A stretch of DNA of 64,000 nt from Datisca glomerata (Eukaryota; Streptophyta; Magnoliopsida; Cucurbitales; Datiscaceae): positions 1,419,194-1,483,193 of the forward strand of contig QANY01013583.1 of the NCBI GenBank assembly GCA_003255025.1, read 5' to 3'. Of this stretch, positions 10,860-23,713 are shown one piece after another. The position numbers were made by a program, and so were the translations under genes. Positions within the stretch are counted from its first letter, which is position 1, and each line of letters starts with the position of its first letter. The notes under the pieces are model-generated. The model searched no databases. It had not been told where the DNA came from and was given only the letters and a program-made list of their open reading frames with translations.

Positions 10860-13110
10860 AAACAAAATCTGACAAATTACCCCGGAACAATAGTCGTGAA
10901 CCATTTCTGCCCTGATTATATCTCATTAACCACACACCACAATCACCCTGGCGATGTAATAATAAGTGCATCATTAAAAGGTGAAGAAAACCCAATCAAA
11001 TTCATGATAAGTGAACTTACACATTTGATGAGGTGACCACTTGGGGAGGCCTTGAAATTTTAAATGAGCAGAAGGTTTTTGGCGGTGGCAACAAACCTAG
11101 GAGCTTATGCCAAAATATCAACTCCATACCTTCTAACTATAATTTCATTCACAATATATAAAAGGGGGAATCAATGTCAACATATAACATGATATAAGAT
11201 ATTATAAGTCATGATGAGGGGTTAGAACATACAATTTTTTTTTGCCTTTTTGGCATGTTACGCGTTACTCCGAGCATTTGCGAAGTGTCTCATATGGTGA
11301 CTTCGTCATCTATGATGGAAACCTTGGCCACAACTAGTGATCTCTACCATCGTGTATCGACATATAGATCTACATTACACAACACATTTAAAAAATCATA
11401 TTAAGTTAAACTTTAATAACTTTACTACATTAAATTTGTTTACCGTCGTATGTAGCCCAAGCATTAGCGTGTATGTCTCCAGGATCTTGTGTTTGCTTAC
11501 AAAATTAGAAAGTTCTACTAATTTGAAAACACATTGACTCTGTAGTGGAACAACAAAAATATAATATACAAAGTACTTACAAACCTAAAATAAGGATGGC
11601 ACTAAGTAGTAGATACTCATAGTAAACAATGTGGGAAGAAACCTTAATTGATTGCTCATCAACGCCAGACAAGTCTCCGTGGTCAAAATGCTGACAAACA
11701 AGTCTATAACTTTTGAGCCAAGCCAATTCACTGGACCAAGAGTCTTTAGGTTTCTCCGGTCAGCATCGTGGATAATATATTTTACAGAATCTCACTGTTA
11801 CCTATCTACTAAGATTTTCTAAAAAATATACTCCACTTAACGTTGATCTTTGACTTTTAGTGGATCCTACAATGTGTACGTATCCACTTTAAATACATTT
11901 CTCTTCCATTTAGTGGTCGATTTACCCTTCAAATAGGGTGAACTGAGTAGAGAACCATCTCTCCTCTCCCGAGTACCGCGTAACCGCATCGAGCATTGGC
12001 TTTTGGTAGACTCGATCATGACTTATTTGCCTTGACAACACACAAACCCAAGTAAGATATTTGATTACTAGTCAGATTATACATGTTATCTTAATAGAAA
12101 AGATGAAATATGAATAAATACAATAATACCTTCCGATGTCCTTTGACGTTCCAATCATACAGCCGAATGGTTTCCTGCCAATAGCAGGTCAGTGAATCAT
12201 TTGTCAGAAGAATCCAACTGGATGTAGAGATCATCCTTATCACCTTTATCTAAAGTTGATGAAGAGTCTGGTAGCTCTTCTTCATGGGAAAGGCTCATTT
12301 CCTCATCAAAACCTTCTCATTGTTTACGTCGAGTCGGGGTGACGTGTGGCTCATCGTCTTGTGCTCGAGACTTACCAAAAGACTAGCCAAAGTTGTACAT
12401 ATCTTCTCTTGGACGACCATCACCTTCTTTGCTCCTCAATTATTTATGACATATCCTCCCTCATGGAGCTCGCCTCCACCTGAAGAGCGAGAACTTGTGC
12501 AGTTAAAGCACATATCAACAGCTCGATGACTTGCTCTTCAGGTAGATCTGCACCCATTTTCTCATGAACATGCGTACACTGGATGTCCTCCCTAACCTCA
12601 CGGTCGTCGGGAATGGCTTGTGTGATTGTATCGATCTACATAATACAAGTACATGTGAATTAGTAATAAATAATCAATAGTAATCTAACCAACCAATTTT
12701 GCAATATTCTAAAATGCAACCGCAAAGCTTTTTGGCCCTCCTCCCCTTGAAGTTACAAACTTAACAGTTTTTGCGACGGCCTGGTCGTTCCACACTAGCA
12801 ACAAAGGCTAGTTCAAGCCAACATAGTCAGCAGCACATGCCAACTTCTCTAGATAAAAAGCTGCAACGAAATGAACCTATTAGCAGATTTATGTATGTTA
12901 TAATGTGAAAATAAGACCAAGGTACCCTAAATCTATTACCTGGATAAATAACAAGCATCTGATAATGCTATCATGGTGGTTCTTTTGGTACCTCGCGACA
13001 CCATCTACAAAATCTTTAAAACAAGAAGAAGCTAAATTCTTCTGATGGATGGTCACATGTTTCTTCACAACGTGCAACTACAAATGATTGAAAACTTATT
13101 TTGATTGAGG
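10860..13110 (-). pseudogene. Ulp1-like (C48) cysteine peptidase gene, degenerate, multi-exon
   Basis: On the minus strand a frame ending near 10860 contains HRQGDCGVWLMRY (Cys codon about 10941-10939). This matches the Q..DCGV active-site motif of Ulp1/SUMO-protease folds, followed by LLFRGNL. Upstream, about 11250-11335, DDEVTIWDTSQMLGVTRNMP resembles the segment carrying the catalytic Asp, and the preceding HW-like position is broken. Further exons are suggested at about 12440-12635 (REVREDIQCTHVHEKMGADL and a 66-codon open stretch), about 12730-12865 (LEKLACAADYVGL with WNDQAVAKTVKFVTSRGG) and about 12960-13070 (LHVVKKHVTIHQKN), the last two with plausible AG/GT borders. I am fairly sure of the peptidase C-terminus and less sure of the upstream exons. 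It runs convergent to the MULE transposase, as accessory genes do in Mutator-type elements. Confidence 0.5.
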
Positions 13111-13839
13111 AGATAACAAAACCCTGATATTGAATAGCACAAATGATATTGAGACATAAATTCTAATACGAGTTCATATTCTAGAAGTAAATGACTACCA
13201 AATTTGTCAGTGTCGACAAGTCTTCCCTATTGATGACCAATAATCAGGAGGTTTCATCTGAAAAAGTAAGGGGACACTTTATAATTAGGTGAAAATCCAA
13301 CTTTATACCAATGTTATGTTCTCAAGTAAATATATTCTAACTATAACAAAATATTAATCTTATTTCTCAAGAGCAACCCACAATATTTAGACATGAACAT
13401 AATCCAGCCCTTTTGCCAAAGCATAACAATGACGTAAGGAAGCATTACACACAAATGTCATTGGAATGCACAAATTGTTCATATACAAAGGCAACCCAAC
13501 TAGTATACCAAACTGTTCTACAACCATATACTTTATTATCTTATAAAACTATAGTCATCTATACTGATATTCATAATGATCTACATATGACAATTGAGCG
13601 ATCAAAACAATGTTGCTATACAAAATAAACAAACTTAACGAAACTAGCTAAACAAAACAGATCTAAACTAGGAACATCCACAACACTCTAATTATACAAT
13701 AAGAACTCGAGGATATGTAGGAAAATTTTCATTGTATTTCGGTGATAAACTAATGGTAACTCATTGACACTACCGTAAAAAGTAACTGCGAATTCAAATA
13801 TGTATATGTGTCGTGCAAAGAAAATAAATATGTACTAGC
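13111..13839. other. Spacer between Ulp1-like gene and copia block
   Basis: No recognisable coding motif. It may contain the 5' end of the minus-strand gene or the right end of the proposed MULE, but I found no inverted-repeat partner. Confidence 0.4.
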
Positions 13840-13844
13840 ATTTA
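13840..13844. other. Left target site duplication ATTTA of the copia block
   Basis: ATTTA lies immediately before the TGAAGGAATC terminus of the left LTR. The identical ATTTA follows the right LTR at 28692-28696. Confidence 0.75.
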
Positions 13845-14637
13845 TGAAGGAATCCACGCAGCGGAAATACAAGATCTTGAATTATTCGAGAAACAACCTA
13901 TTATCTAAGGATTAGGAAAAATCCATCTTGAAGCGTGACGATAAAAAATCGAAACCTCATAGTCTTCCTTAATATTCCTCAGTCCGTTAACCAAAATCAT
14001 GAGTGGGTGGGTACTCGAATAAAATCAGACCAAAATACTAACTTATCTTTTAATATTCCAAAAAAAATTGTTCGGCCAAAGAGTTTCCTTATTTAAACAA
14101 AAAATTGTTTTGGAAGAAAAATATCCACAAAAACGTTGAAAGCCATACTTATTCCATTATATTCTTCATCTTGTACAAAAGGAAGTTATGAAGAATATAT
14201 TGACATCTCTTCACATGGGTTACAAATTGTAACCCATGTGAAGGCTCCCCTTGACACACCAACGGATGGGAAAAAAATCCCAACCGTTTGTGTATTAATA
14301 ATTTTTTAAAAAATTATTTAATTAAAATTAAATTAATTAATTTTAATTAATTATTAACCTTTTAGAATAAACATTGAGCTAGTATTTTAGATAACTTGAT
14401 TGATTATAGAGTATTCACGTTGTGTCACTTGAACAAGTCTTCTTAGAACGTAACCTAAATCCGTGGCTAGTAAGGGGATCATAAGTATCAAAAGAAATTT
14501 GGCTATATAATTAATAAACTCTATCGATTAAATCCATAATCAAATTTATTAATCACTAATTACTATTAACTCCACTATAAAATCGTAATTGAACTCTAAG
14601 TATATTTTATATTGCTCGACGTAACTATCATTGACCT
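13845..14637 (-). mobile_element. Copia LTR copy 1 (3' LTR side, truncated)
   Basis: It matches the first half of the LTR at 27071 up to '..ACTATCATTGACCTA', then passes directly into RT sequence. About 800 bp of the LTR, including the expected TGTTAGGATT end, are missing. It contains the palindrome at 14209-14243. Confidence 0.8.
14209..14243. repeat. Perfect palindrome conserved in copia LTRs
   Basis: CTTCACATGGGTTACAA and its exact reverse complement flank one central base. Equivalent palindromes lie at 18681-18714 (no spacer base) and 27436-27468. Confidence 0.85.
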
Positions 14638-15420
14638 AGCAAGCCCTTTCTTGGAATCCATCATTATACACCTACACAACATATATTGTGCACACATTTC
14701 AAGATAAGTATATCATTCTATATTTAAGTCTCGAAAGATCTTAATTCTTAGAATGAAGACCACTTTTTCAAAGTCTTTGATATCATAAATTTAGACAAAC
14801 ATAATTTTATCGGTGACATTTAATTCTATATCATTCTTGATGACAAAATGTCATCTATATAAAACATCAAAAAAATTATTATGTTTCCTTCCTTTTTCTT
14901 GTATTGACATGCCTCATTATGATCTTGATCAAAATCAATACTTGATTACACGATCAACATAATGTTCTAAGTCTCTCATGCATGCTTAAGTCTACAACTG
15001 GACTAATGCATCATGTATATCATAATTCCCGACCTTTAGCGACAAATCCAAAAATTGATACATCAAGATATTCATTTCAAGATCGCCTTACAAGATAGCG
15101 TTCTTGACATCCATTTGCCAAAAAAATCGTAAAAGAAATGAACTGTAAAGGATGCAATATCTTTATAGACATGAGCATGTTGATTAATGAAAGTGATCTG
15201 CTATACTCAATACCCTCTCTCTAAATATGACATTTCTTACTAAGTCTAGCCTTGAAGATTTTGACCTCGCATCTCTTTCTCACTTTAATATGCATCTCTC
15301 AATTGGTTATGATCCTCTCCCACTACAACGCAGCGATTGGGATCTATCTTATGTTCCATCAAGATTACCATATCATACTCTCCTAGGAACATTTAGTTCT
15401 CATATGAATGAAAAATAAGA
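14638..15420 (-). pseudogene. Copia reverse transcriptase remnant (copy 1)
   Basis: On the minus strand, from high to low coordinates, I read VKIFKARLSKKCHI.REGIEY, then MLMSIKILHPLQ, then WQMDVKNAIL.GDLEMNI, a YVDD-region remnant FDVLYR.HFVIKNDIELN, then KDFEKVVFILRIKIFRDL and MDSKKGLA. This is the order of the Ty1/copia RT (KARLVAKG, WQMDVK.AFL.G, YVDD, FEMKDLG positions). The YVDD Asp-Asp codons are destroyed and stops are frequent. The frame stops at the junction with the truncated LTR at about 14638, so RNase H and the polypurine tract are gone. Confidence 0.75.
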
Positions 15421-15593
15421 TTCTCACTAACCTCTGGACTACAAAAAAGGTTCCGTACTACTAGGAAGTATTTCATTTTTATTCTCTTGACTAACTGGAT
15501 TCTCACTAACTTCTGGACTTATATATTATCAAACTATATTACGTGACACACGTACTATTGAAAAATTCTTCTAAGTTTGTGTTGCGTCTAGAT

Positions 15594-18317
15594 ATTCCTT
15601 TTGAAATATAATCCTCTTCATATCGAAGAGACATAGTTTGTCTCTCCACTGCCTTCTCGACTTTCGTTATAAACCATTTGATTTCTTAGCAGTGTTAGAA
15701 TCGAGAAGCATAAGATAAACATAGTCATATTTAGAGTACCTGTCAAGTAATATACTCCAACACTAATGTCATATACCTCTATGTCATTCTGAAATAAAAA
15801 AAACTTTTGGTAATATACTTATCAGTAATGAATTCGCTTACTTGTAAGAGTTTATAAATTTAAAAGTCATGAAGCCTGTCTCTTACTAGTCTTCGAATCA
15901 TACTTAGATAATATGACCATGACATATGTTATAGACATATAGTTGGCTTGAAACTTTTCTCTTCTATAAGGTACTATATATACTATTATTTTACTCTATA
16001 TCATGGAACAAAAAGTTTAGAAATAAATGTACAATCCAAAAAATAATGCATACGCGTCTATCCAAAGAACAACATACAATCTCTCTCATTTAGTTTTCTA
16101 GTTTTCTAGAACCTTCACATAGAATTGTGAATGTGATTGGTGATTTGAGAGTCTACACGCCAGGACGTAGTAGAATATCACTGATCACTTCTTAATGAGA
16201 TGCATGTTTCAGCTATTTCTAGTTTAGAAATTATTTTAGTTAGTTTTCTTCTATCCAGTCTTCTCATTATAGAAGCACTTCCCATTAGAACTTGCTCTCT
16301 CATTCTTACTCTAAGGAAACTCTATTTAGAGATCTTTATCTTCTTCATCTTATCTAGGCTAAGTTTAAGCTCAATAGAAGAAGTTGACTGGATCACGTTT
16401 AACAAAATCTTTGTCTTCAAGATTCGCTTAGCTATCTGGAGTTCCTAATTTCAGTTTAACCTAATTAAACATTTCTGCATATGTTGTAGCTTAATCGTGA
16501 ACCGATCTAAGGAATCCACTTAGGTATCCAAGACTAAATCGACTTAGGTTTCCCCATTGACTTCAGCTATAAGAATCTTTTCTCATGGTTAAAAACACCA
16601 ACCATAACCATATGGTCATTAACCAGAGTTTCCATTGCCATCTTAGTGTTCAACATTACCCTTGATACATCTTATTGGAGATTAATAATTATATTAGCTT
16701 CCATGAGAATGAATTTACTATAGTTCCAACATATTTTACATATAATGACACCATGTTACATGGAGCTAAAATTCAAACTATCTGCATAGCGAATATCAAT
16801 TTTATTCTCCTGAGTGGAACTCTAAGAAAGGTCTACAATAACGTTAATTAGGAGTGTACTTGCTTCTTTTTATGATCAGATTAAAGTCCTAGTTACTATC
16901 CATTAATGTCGATAATATTTTCAATAAATATGCTAATGGGCTCATGGACAACATTTTTATTACTAAAAAATAATAAAATTCTCAATCATTACAAACACAT
17001 TCTAACTAATGCATACATCATAGCATGAAAATAAAAAAAACTCAAAAAAATAACATGCAATGTACGTAACGGTATCCCAACTCTCATAATCATATACATG
17101 CTTAAGCAGAACGCACATTTAAAAAAATTAGGTAGGATAGTCCAATCAAATTAATTACCAATGTGATATTAATACATAGTAATCCTACTAATCTAGTATT
17201 AACATCTAGCACTTAACTAACATTCAACTTTGGTCTCTCAAATAAGTAATAAGAACTGCTTAGGCGGGACACTACCAAGACGAGTCAAGTATATACCATT
17301 ATTTCACTTTTAGACCTCTCACAAGTGGACAACTCCTGCTTAGCAAGATTGTTTCGAGATATTCATTTATCAAGGTGATCATTACGATGACCATACTTTG
17401 TAATATCTGATATTTCGGATACCCTCCTTTGGAGAGCTTCCAAGATTGAAGCAGACGTACCCTGACACCTTACTATGATCCAATAATGGAGATCGTGAGT
17501 TTCCATTAAGAATCTTGCTCCGACCTGGTTTTTTAAATAATGTGGGTTACTATGTGAAATTAGATAATTAGCCAACCTAATCTTTAGCAACCTACTCCGA
17601 TTAAAGAAGCATGCTCAATTAGTATTATATTTAAGTTAATATTATTTTGTCTAAATTCTAATAATCTCATTATTTTATTTACGAAAAATTTAATATCTAG
17701 CAAGATTATTAAAATTGAAAATTATATTTACATAAAATTAATAACATGCTTCTAGGGTTAGTCATTTTATAGTCCAATCTTAATTTCATCTTCATTATGC
17801 AATCACAAACGCTTATCTTTTTAAAAACCCAAAGCCACATGGTGTCTAAATGTGATGCGAATAAAATAAAATTATCTACGCATGCTGGGTATAAAATATA
17901 ATAAACAAAACATCAGGGCATAAAAGATAGGTATCTAAAATATATCATAGCCTTACATAACCCTACCCTATCTTAATTTAAAGTCTAAAACGAAGGCTGA
18001 GATCGATCACTGACATCGAAACCATCTACCCCTTGTTGGCACCCTTGATCTCACTACGGGTTGCACCCACTGGTCACCATCGACCGTCACCCACTACCTC
18101 ACGAGGTTGACCCCGTTCCAACGAATCAAACCAGAAAAGCAGAAAAATTCTCATCAATCCCCGATCCACCAAATTCAGCCTTAAATTTGACAGCGCATAC
18201 ATCCAAATCTGGTCTACTTTGTGCATCACAATTCTGGGTCTTTGAGTAATCTTTCCAGAGGATTTTGAATAGCCTCAATCAGATAACGGATCCAAAAGTT
18301 ATGATGCACATACCAAT
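15594..18317 (-). pseudogene. Copia gag to integrase remnant (copy 1)
   Basis: It aligns with copies 2 and 3 (20686-23713, 23714-27027) but lacks a 430-bp part of the integrase side near 15615 and about 350 bp of leader near 18300. On the minus strand near 16250-16280, NGKCFYNEKTG.KK marks a gag zinc knuckle whose later Cys and His codons are lost. The right end joins LTR copy 2 through a shortened primer-site region (18306-18317, '..ATACCAAT'). Almost every frame is closed. No protease active-site motif could be read. Confidence 0.6.
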
Positions 18318-19869
18318 TGAAGGAATCAACGCAACGGAAAGACATGATCTTGAATTATTCGAGACACAACTTATTATCTAAGGATTAGAAAAAATACCCC
18401 TTGAAGCGTGACGATCAAAAATCAAAATCTCATAGTCTTCCTTACTATTTCTCAGACCGTTAACCAAATTCAAGAGCGGGTGAGCACTCGAATAAAATCA
18501 GACAAAAATACTAGCTCATCTTTTTATTTTCCAAAAAAATTGTTCGGCCAAAGAGCTTCCTTATTTAAACAAAAAATTGTTTTGGAAGAGAATTATCCAA
18601 AAAAACGTTGAAAGTCATAGTTATTCAATTATATTCATCATCCTGTACAAAAGGAAGTTATGAAGAATATATTGACATCTCTTCACATGGGTTACAATTG
18701 TAACCCATGTGAAGGCTCCCCTTGACACACCAACGGTTGGGGAAATTTCCCAACCGATTGTGTATTAATAATTTAAAAAAATATTTAATTAAAATTGAAT
18801 TGATTAATTTTAATTAATCATTGGCCTTTTAGAATAAGCATTGAGCTAGTATTTTATATCACTTGATTGACTATAAGGTATTCACGTGTGTCGCTTGTTT
18901 ATTAAATAAGTCTTGTCATAACGTAACCTAAATCTAAGGATAGTAAGGGGACCATAAGGATAAAAATACATTTGGCTACATAATTAATAAATTCTATCGA
19001 TTAAATCCATAATCAAATTTATTAATTATTAATTATGATTAATTCTCCTATAAAATCATAATTGAACTCCAACTATATTTTATATTACCCGATGTAACTA
19101 TCATTGATCTATTACTCATTATGTAATGCCCCTCCATAATATAGTACCGTATATAAGTAGATTAATTACTATAGACCTAATATTTATACACATCTTCATA
19201 TCCTTGTGATAATTTTCAAACTTGATGCCTAAAGTAAAATTATCAAATCTCAAGTGCTCCACGAGAGATACTAAGTGCTTAGTTTACTAAGACCATATAA
19301 ATGAATTACTTAAGATGTACTATATCACTTAATTGAAAGTGTCTATGGATTCAGCTATTAAGAATCTATGAACTCGCTATCTAATAACCCAGTCATCCAA
19401 CCTACGGAATATGTTGACACATTGAGTCTCATTCTTAATAGATCAAAACAACTGAGTTATTAAATATGAGCTCATAACTCTCTCAAGATTGAGAACACTC
19501 ATAAAATAATAGCAATGAGTCATAATTTTCATTTGATAGTACTATACTGAAAATATACTCATTAGTCCTTACAATATATTCCAAATGCACTAGTACATTT
19601 AACTAGATACTCTATATAGTGACCAAGGTAAGTCATTTTTTACATAATAGAGTGAATGTACTACAGTCTTTTCTTAATAAAACACACAACTTTACTAGAC
19701 TGTAAAATTAAGTATTTATAAGTCATATATGACTCTTGGTTAAATACCTTTTTTCCATGAGCTAAACTTCATACGACCCATAAACCAAGTACTATTATGC
19801 TTGTGGACATTTTACAAAAATGTATTGCACATAATATAAGAATAAACTATTTATTATTAATCAGAATTA
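18318..19869 (-). mobile_element. Copia LTR copy 2 (middle)
   Basis: It starts with TGAAGGAATCAACGCAACGG and follows the LTR at 27071 nearly throughout. It stops at 'TTATTAATCAGAATTA', about 60 bp short of the CACAATCCTAACA end, and there joins mid-RT sequence. The junction shows a short overlap (ATTA/TTA), typical of illegitimate recombination. The palindrome is at 18681-18714. Confidence 0.8.
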
Positions 19870-20685
19870 TAGACATGAGCATGGCTATTAGTGAAAATGA
19901 TCTGCTATACTCAATATCATCTCTCTAATTATGCCGTTTCTCACTGTCTAGTCTTGACCTCGCATCTTATTCACGCTTCCACGTGTAAATATTCAACACC
20001 CAATTCTTTAGGAGCTTCTACAAGCTTCCATACTCCATTAAAATTAATGGAATCATTTTCAAATTTCATTGCTTGAAGACAATGATTTACTTTGCATCAT
20101 TTACAGCCTCTATGCAGTTTTTGGGATCTGAGTCATGTTTCTCTGAGATGGACTCGAAAGTATTTCACTTGAACATGAAGCTCTCAATTAGTTGTGATCT
20201 CTCCCACTACAACGCAGTGATTGGAATCTCTCTTATGTTCCATCAAGATTACCATATCATACTCTCCTGGAACATTTACTTCTCATATGAATGAGAAACT
20301 CTCCCACTACAAAACGGTTTGTACTACTAGGAAGTATTTCATCCTTATTCTCTTGACTAACTAGATTCTCACTAAATTTTGGACTTATCTATTATCAAAC
20401 TAGATTGCGTGACACACGTACTAGTTTGTGTTGTGTCTAGATATTCCTTTTTAAATATAATCTTCTTTCAAGAATACAATGTTTATACTTACAAACATTT
20501 CTTATTCATGGTACTATAAAAACAAATAACCCACATTCCTTTTTCCATAGCCTAGAGTAATATTTTATTTTGATCTACTATCTAGTTTGACAACATTATC
20601 TTTTAGTACGTGTGCTAGACATCAACATATATGAAGGTTATACAAACTAAGTTTATGAACATTTCATAATTATTGTGGTGTTTGA
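19870..20685 (-). pseudogene. Copia reverse transcriptase remnant (copy 2)
   Basis: It is parallel to 15160-15600. The minus strand gives, with frame changes, MKFEMDSINFNGVWKLVEAP, the start of the RT domain (canonical 'W..AM..E..S...N.VW.LV..P'). It begins abruptly inside RT at the end of LTR copy 2, so the YVDD half is missing here. About 20300-20685 adds AT-rich sequence including 'CAAGAATACAATG' that is absent from copy 1. Confidence 0.6.
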
Positions 20686-23600
20686 GGAACTGCAATAAAT
20701 GATGTTAGATTAAAAATACATAATCTACAAAGCTAATCCTTAAAAAGAAAAAGGTCAAGTTAAGTAATTAAATCCATGTTATAAGAAAATATTACTCCTT
20801 ACTATTACACTATTCTCTGGGTGACCCAGATGTAACAACCAGGAATACAATCCCGATATTCACCTTGTAGTCAGTGAATGTCGTTAAGAGATTTACTTCT
20901 TCCATCAAATCGAAGAGACATAGTTTGTCTATCCAATACCTTCTCGACCTTTGTTCTAAACTATTTGATTTCTCAAACGTTTTAGAACCGAGAAGCATAA
21001 GATAAACATAGTCATATCTAGAGTACTCGTCAATGAAATTGACATCATACCCATAGCCACCCCTCACCTAGAATTTACTCCAACACTAACGTCACAGACC
21101 TCTACGTTATTCTATCTCAAAAAAGACGCTTGGTCATATACTTATCAGTAACGAATTCGCTTACTTGTAAGAGTTTATAAATTGAAAAGCCATGAAGCCT
21201 GTCTCTTACTATTCTTCGAATCATACTTAGATAATATGGCCATGACATATGTTATAGTCTTATAGTTAGCTTGAAACTTTTCTCTTCTATAATGTACTAT
21301 ATATATTGTTATTTTACTCTATATCATGCAACAAAAAATTTAGAAAAAAAGGACTATCCAAAAAATAATGGATACACCTCTATCCAAAGAACAACAGCAA
21401 TACCTCTCATTTAGTTTTCTAGAACCTTCACATAGAAATGTGAATTTGATTAGTGATTTCGAAGTCTACATGCCAGGGCGTAGTAGAATGAATCACTGAT
21501 CACTTCTTAATGAGATGCATGTTTCAGCTCTTTATAGTTAAGAAATTCTTTTAGTTGGTTTTCTTCTATCCAGTCTTCTCATAATAGAAGCACTTCCCAT
21601 TAGAACTTTCTCTCTCTTTCTTACTCTAAGTGAACTCTATTTAGAGATCTTTATCGTCTTCATCTTATCTAGGCTGTAGTTTATTCGAGAACCGATATAA
21701 GGAATCTGCTTAGGTAACCAAGACTAAATCGACTTGGGTTTCCCTATCAGCTTTGGCTATAGGAATCTCTGTCTCGTTTTAGAAACACCAACCATAACGA
21801 TATGGTCAATAACTGGAGTTTCCATTGCCATATTAGTGTTCAACATTACCCCTCAGACATCTTACTGGAGATTAATAATTATATCAGCTTCCATGGAGAG
21901 TGAATTTACTGTAGTTCCAACATATTTTCCATATAATGACACCATGTTACATGTAGCTAAAATTCAAACTATCTGCATAGCAAATATTAATTTTATTCTC
22001 CTGAGTGGAACTCTAAGAAAGGTCTAGAGTAGCGTTAATTAGGAGTGTACTTATTTATTTTTACGATCAGATTAAAGTCATAGTTAACGCATACATCATA
22101 TCATGAAAGTCATCTTATCCATTAATGTCGACAACATTTTCAATAAAGGTTCTAATGGGCTCATGGAGAACATTTTAATTACTTAAAACTAATAAAATTC
22201 TCAATCATTACAAACACATTCTAATTAACGCATACATCATATCATAAAAATAAAAAAAAAACTCAAAAAAATATCATGCAATGTACGCAACGGTCCCAAT
22301 TCTCATAAACACACGCACGCTTATGCAGAACGCACATCTGAAAAAATTAGGTAGGATAGTCAAAATCCAATCAATTACCAATATGATATTAATACATAGT
22401 AATCATACTAACCAAGTATTAATATCTATAAATCAATAACATTCAGTTTTGGTCTCTCAAAATAAGTAATAAGAACCGCTTAGATGGGATACTATAAAAA
22501 TGAGTTAAGTGTATACCATTATTTCACCCTTAGACTTGTGACAAGTGGACAAATCCTGCTTAGGCAGATCGTTTCCACATATTCACTTATCAATGTGATC
22601 ATTACGAAAACTATACTTTGTAATATCTGATACTTCGGATACCCTCCTTTATAGAGCTTCCAAGATTAAAGACGAGGTACCCTGGAACCTTATTATGATC
22701 TAATAATAGAGACCGTGAGTTTCCATTAGGAATCTCGCTCCCACTTGATTTTTTAAATAATGTGAGTTTTTATTACCGTGGGTTACTAAGTGACATTAGA
22801 TAATTAGGCAACCTAATCTTTAGCAACCTATTCCGATTAAAGAACCATGCTCTGTTAGTATTATATTTAAGTAAATATAATTTTATCTAAATTCTAATAA
22901 TCTCATAATTTTAATAAGGACAAATTAAATATGTAGCGAGATTATTAAAATTAAAAATTACAGTTACATAAAATTAATAACATGCTTCTAGGGTTAGTCA
23001 TTTTATACTCTAATCGATTATTCTTAATTTTATCTTCATTATGCAATCACAAACGCTTATCCTTTTAGAAACCTAAAGCCACATGGTGTCTAAATGTGAT
23101 GTGCATAAAATAAAATTATCTAAGTATGCTGGGTATAAAATATAATAAACAAAACATCATGGTACAAAAGATAGATATAAAAAATATATCCTAGCCTTGC
23201 ATAACCCTACCCTATCTTAATTTTAAGTATAAAACCAATCTTCATGATAGGCTATGATCGATCTTTGGCATAAGAACCGTCTAACCCTAGTCGACACCCT
23301 TGATCTCACCATGGGATGCATCCACTGGCCATCGTCGACCGTCACCCACAACCTCACGAGGTTGATCCCGTTCCAACGAACCAAACAAGAAAAACCGAAA
23401 GTTATGATCCAAATATCGAGCTTGTCCATGCTACCACCTTCTACGCGGATGTGATTTTTCATCCATTTTTTATTCCCTTTTCGTGTCATTTCAATCTCCA
23501 ACCGATACGAATGATTTCATCATAACAATCCTAACTTTCTCAAAGAAAGTTTACAAGAATCTATGAAAATTAAATACGAATCCTAAAGGGAAAAATAATA

Positions 23601-23713
23601 TCTTCATAGATTGTCCCTCTAATTACATAATCAACAGAAAAATACACGTAAAATCTAAATAGTTATGCAAGGGAATATCGAAAACAATCAAAAAACCATA
23701 TTTATATTTTTCA
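20686..23713 (-). pseudogene. Copia leader-gag-integrase remnant, tandem copy a
   Basis: The minus-strand frame 21067-20810 reads RGGYGYDVNFIDEYSRYDYV then YLMLLGSKTFEKSNSLEQRS, the copia integrase core around its first catalytic Asp (canonical 'F.TF.DD.SRY..VYL'). A zinc-knuckle remnant lies near 21580. The segment is a direct duplicate of 23714-27027 (period 3028 bp, both starting GGAACTGC.AT.GATGATGTT-like and ending TTTATATTTTTCA). It carries its own deletions, for example about 150 bp near 23400. Stops are frequent. Confidence 0.75.

Noticed and set aside
15227..15418. Plus-strand frame at 15.2 kb
   Set aside because: It is the antisense shadow of the copia RT region (KARL..REGIEY on the minus strand).
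18061..18249. Open plus frame at 18.06 kb and its relatives at 23.3 kb
   Set aside because: They lie antisense to the copia leader/gag region and recur with it; no homology of their own.
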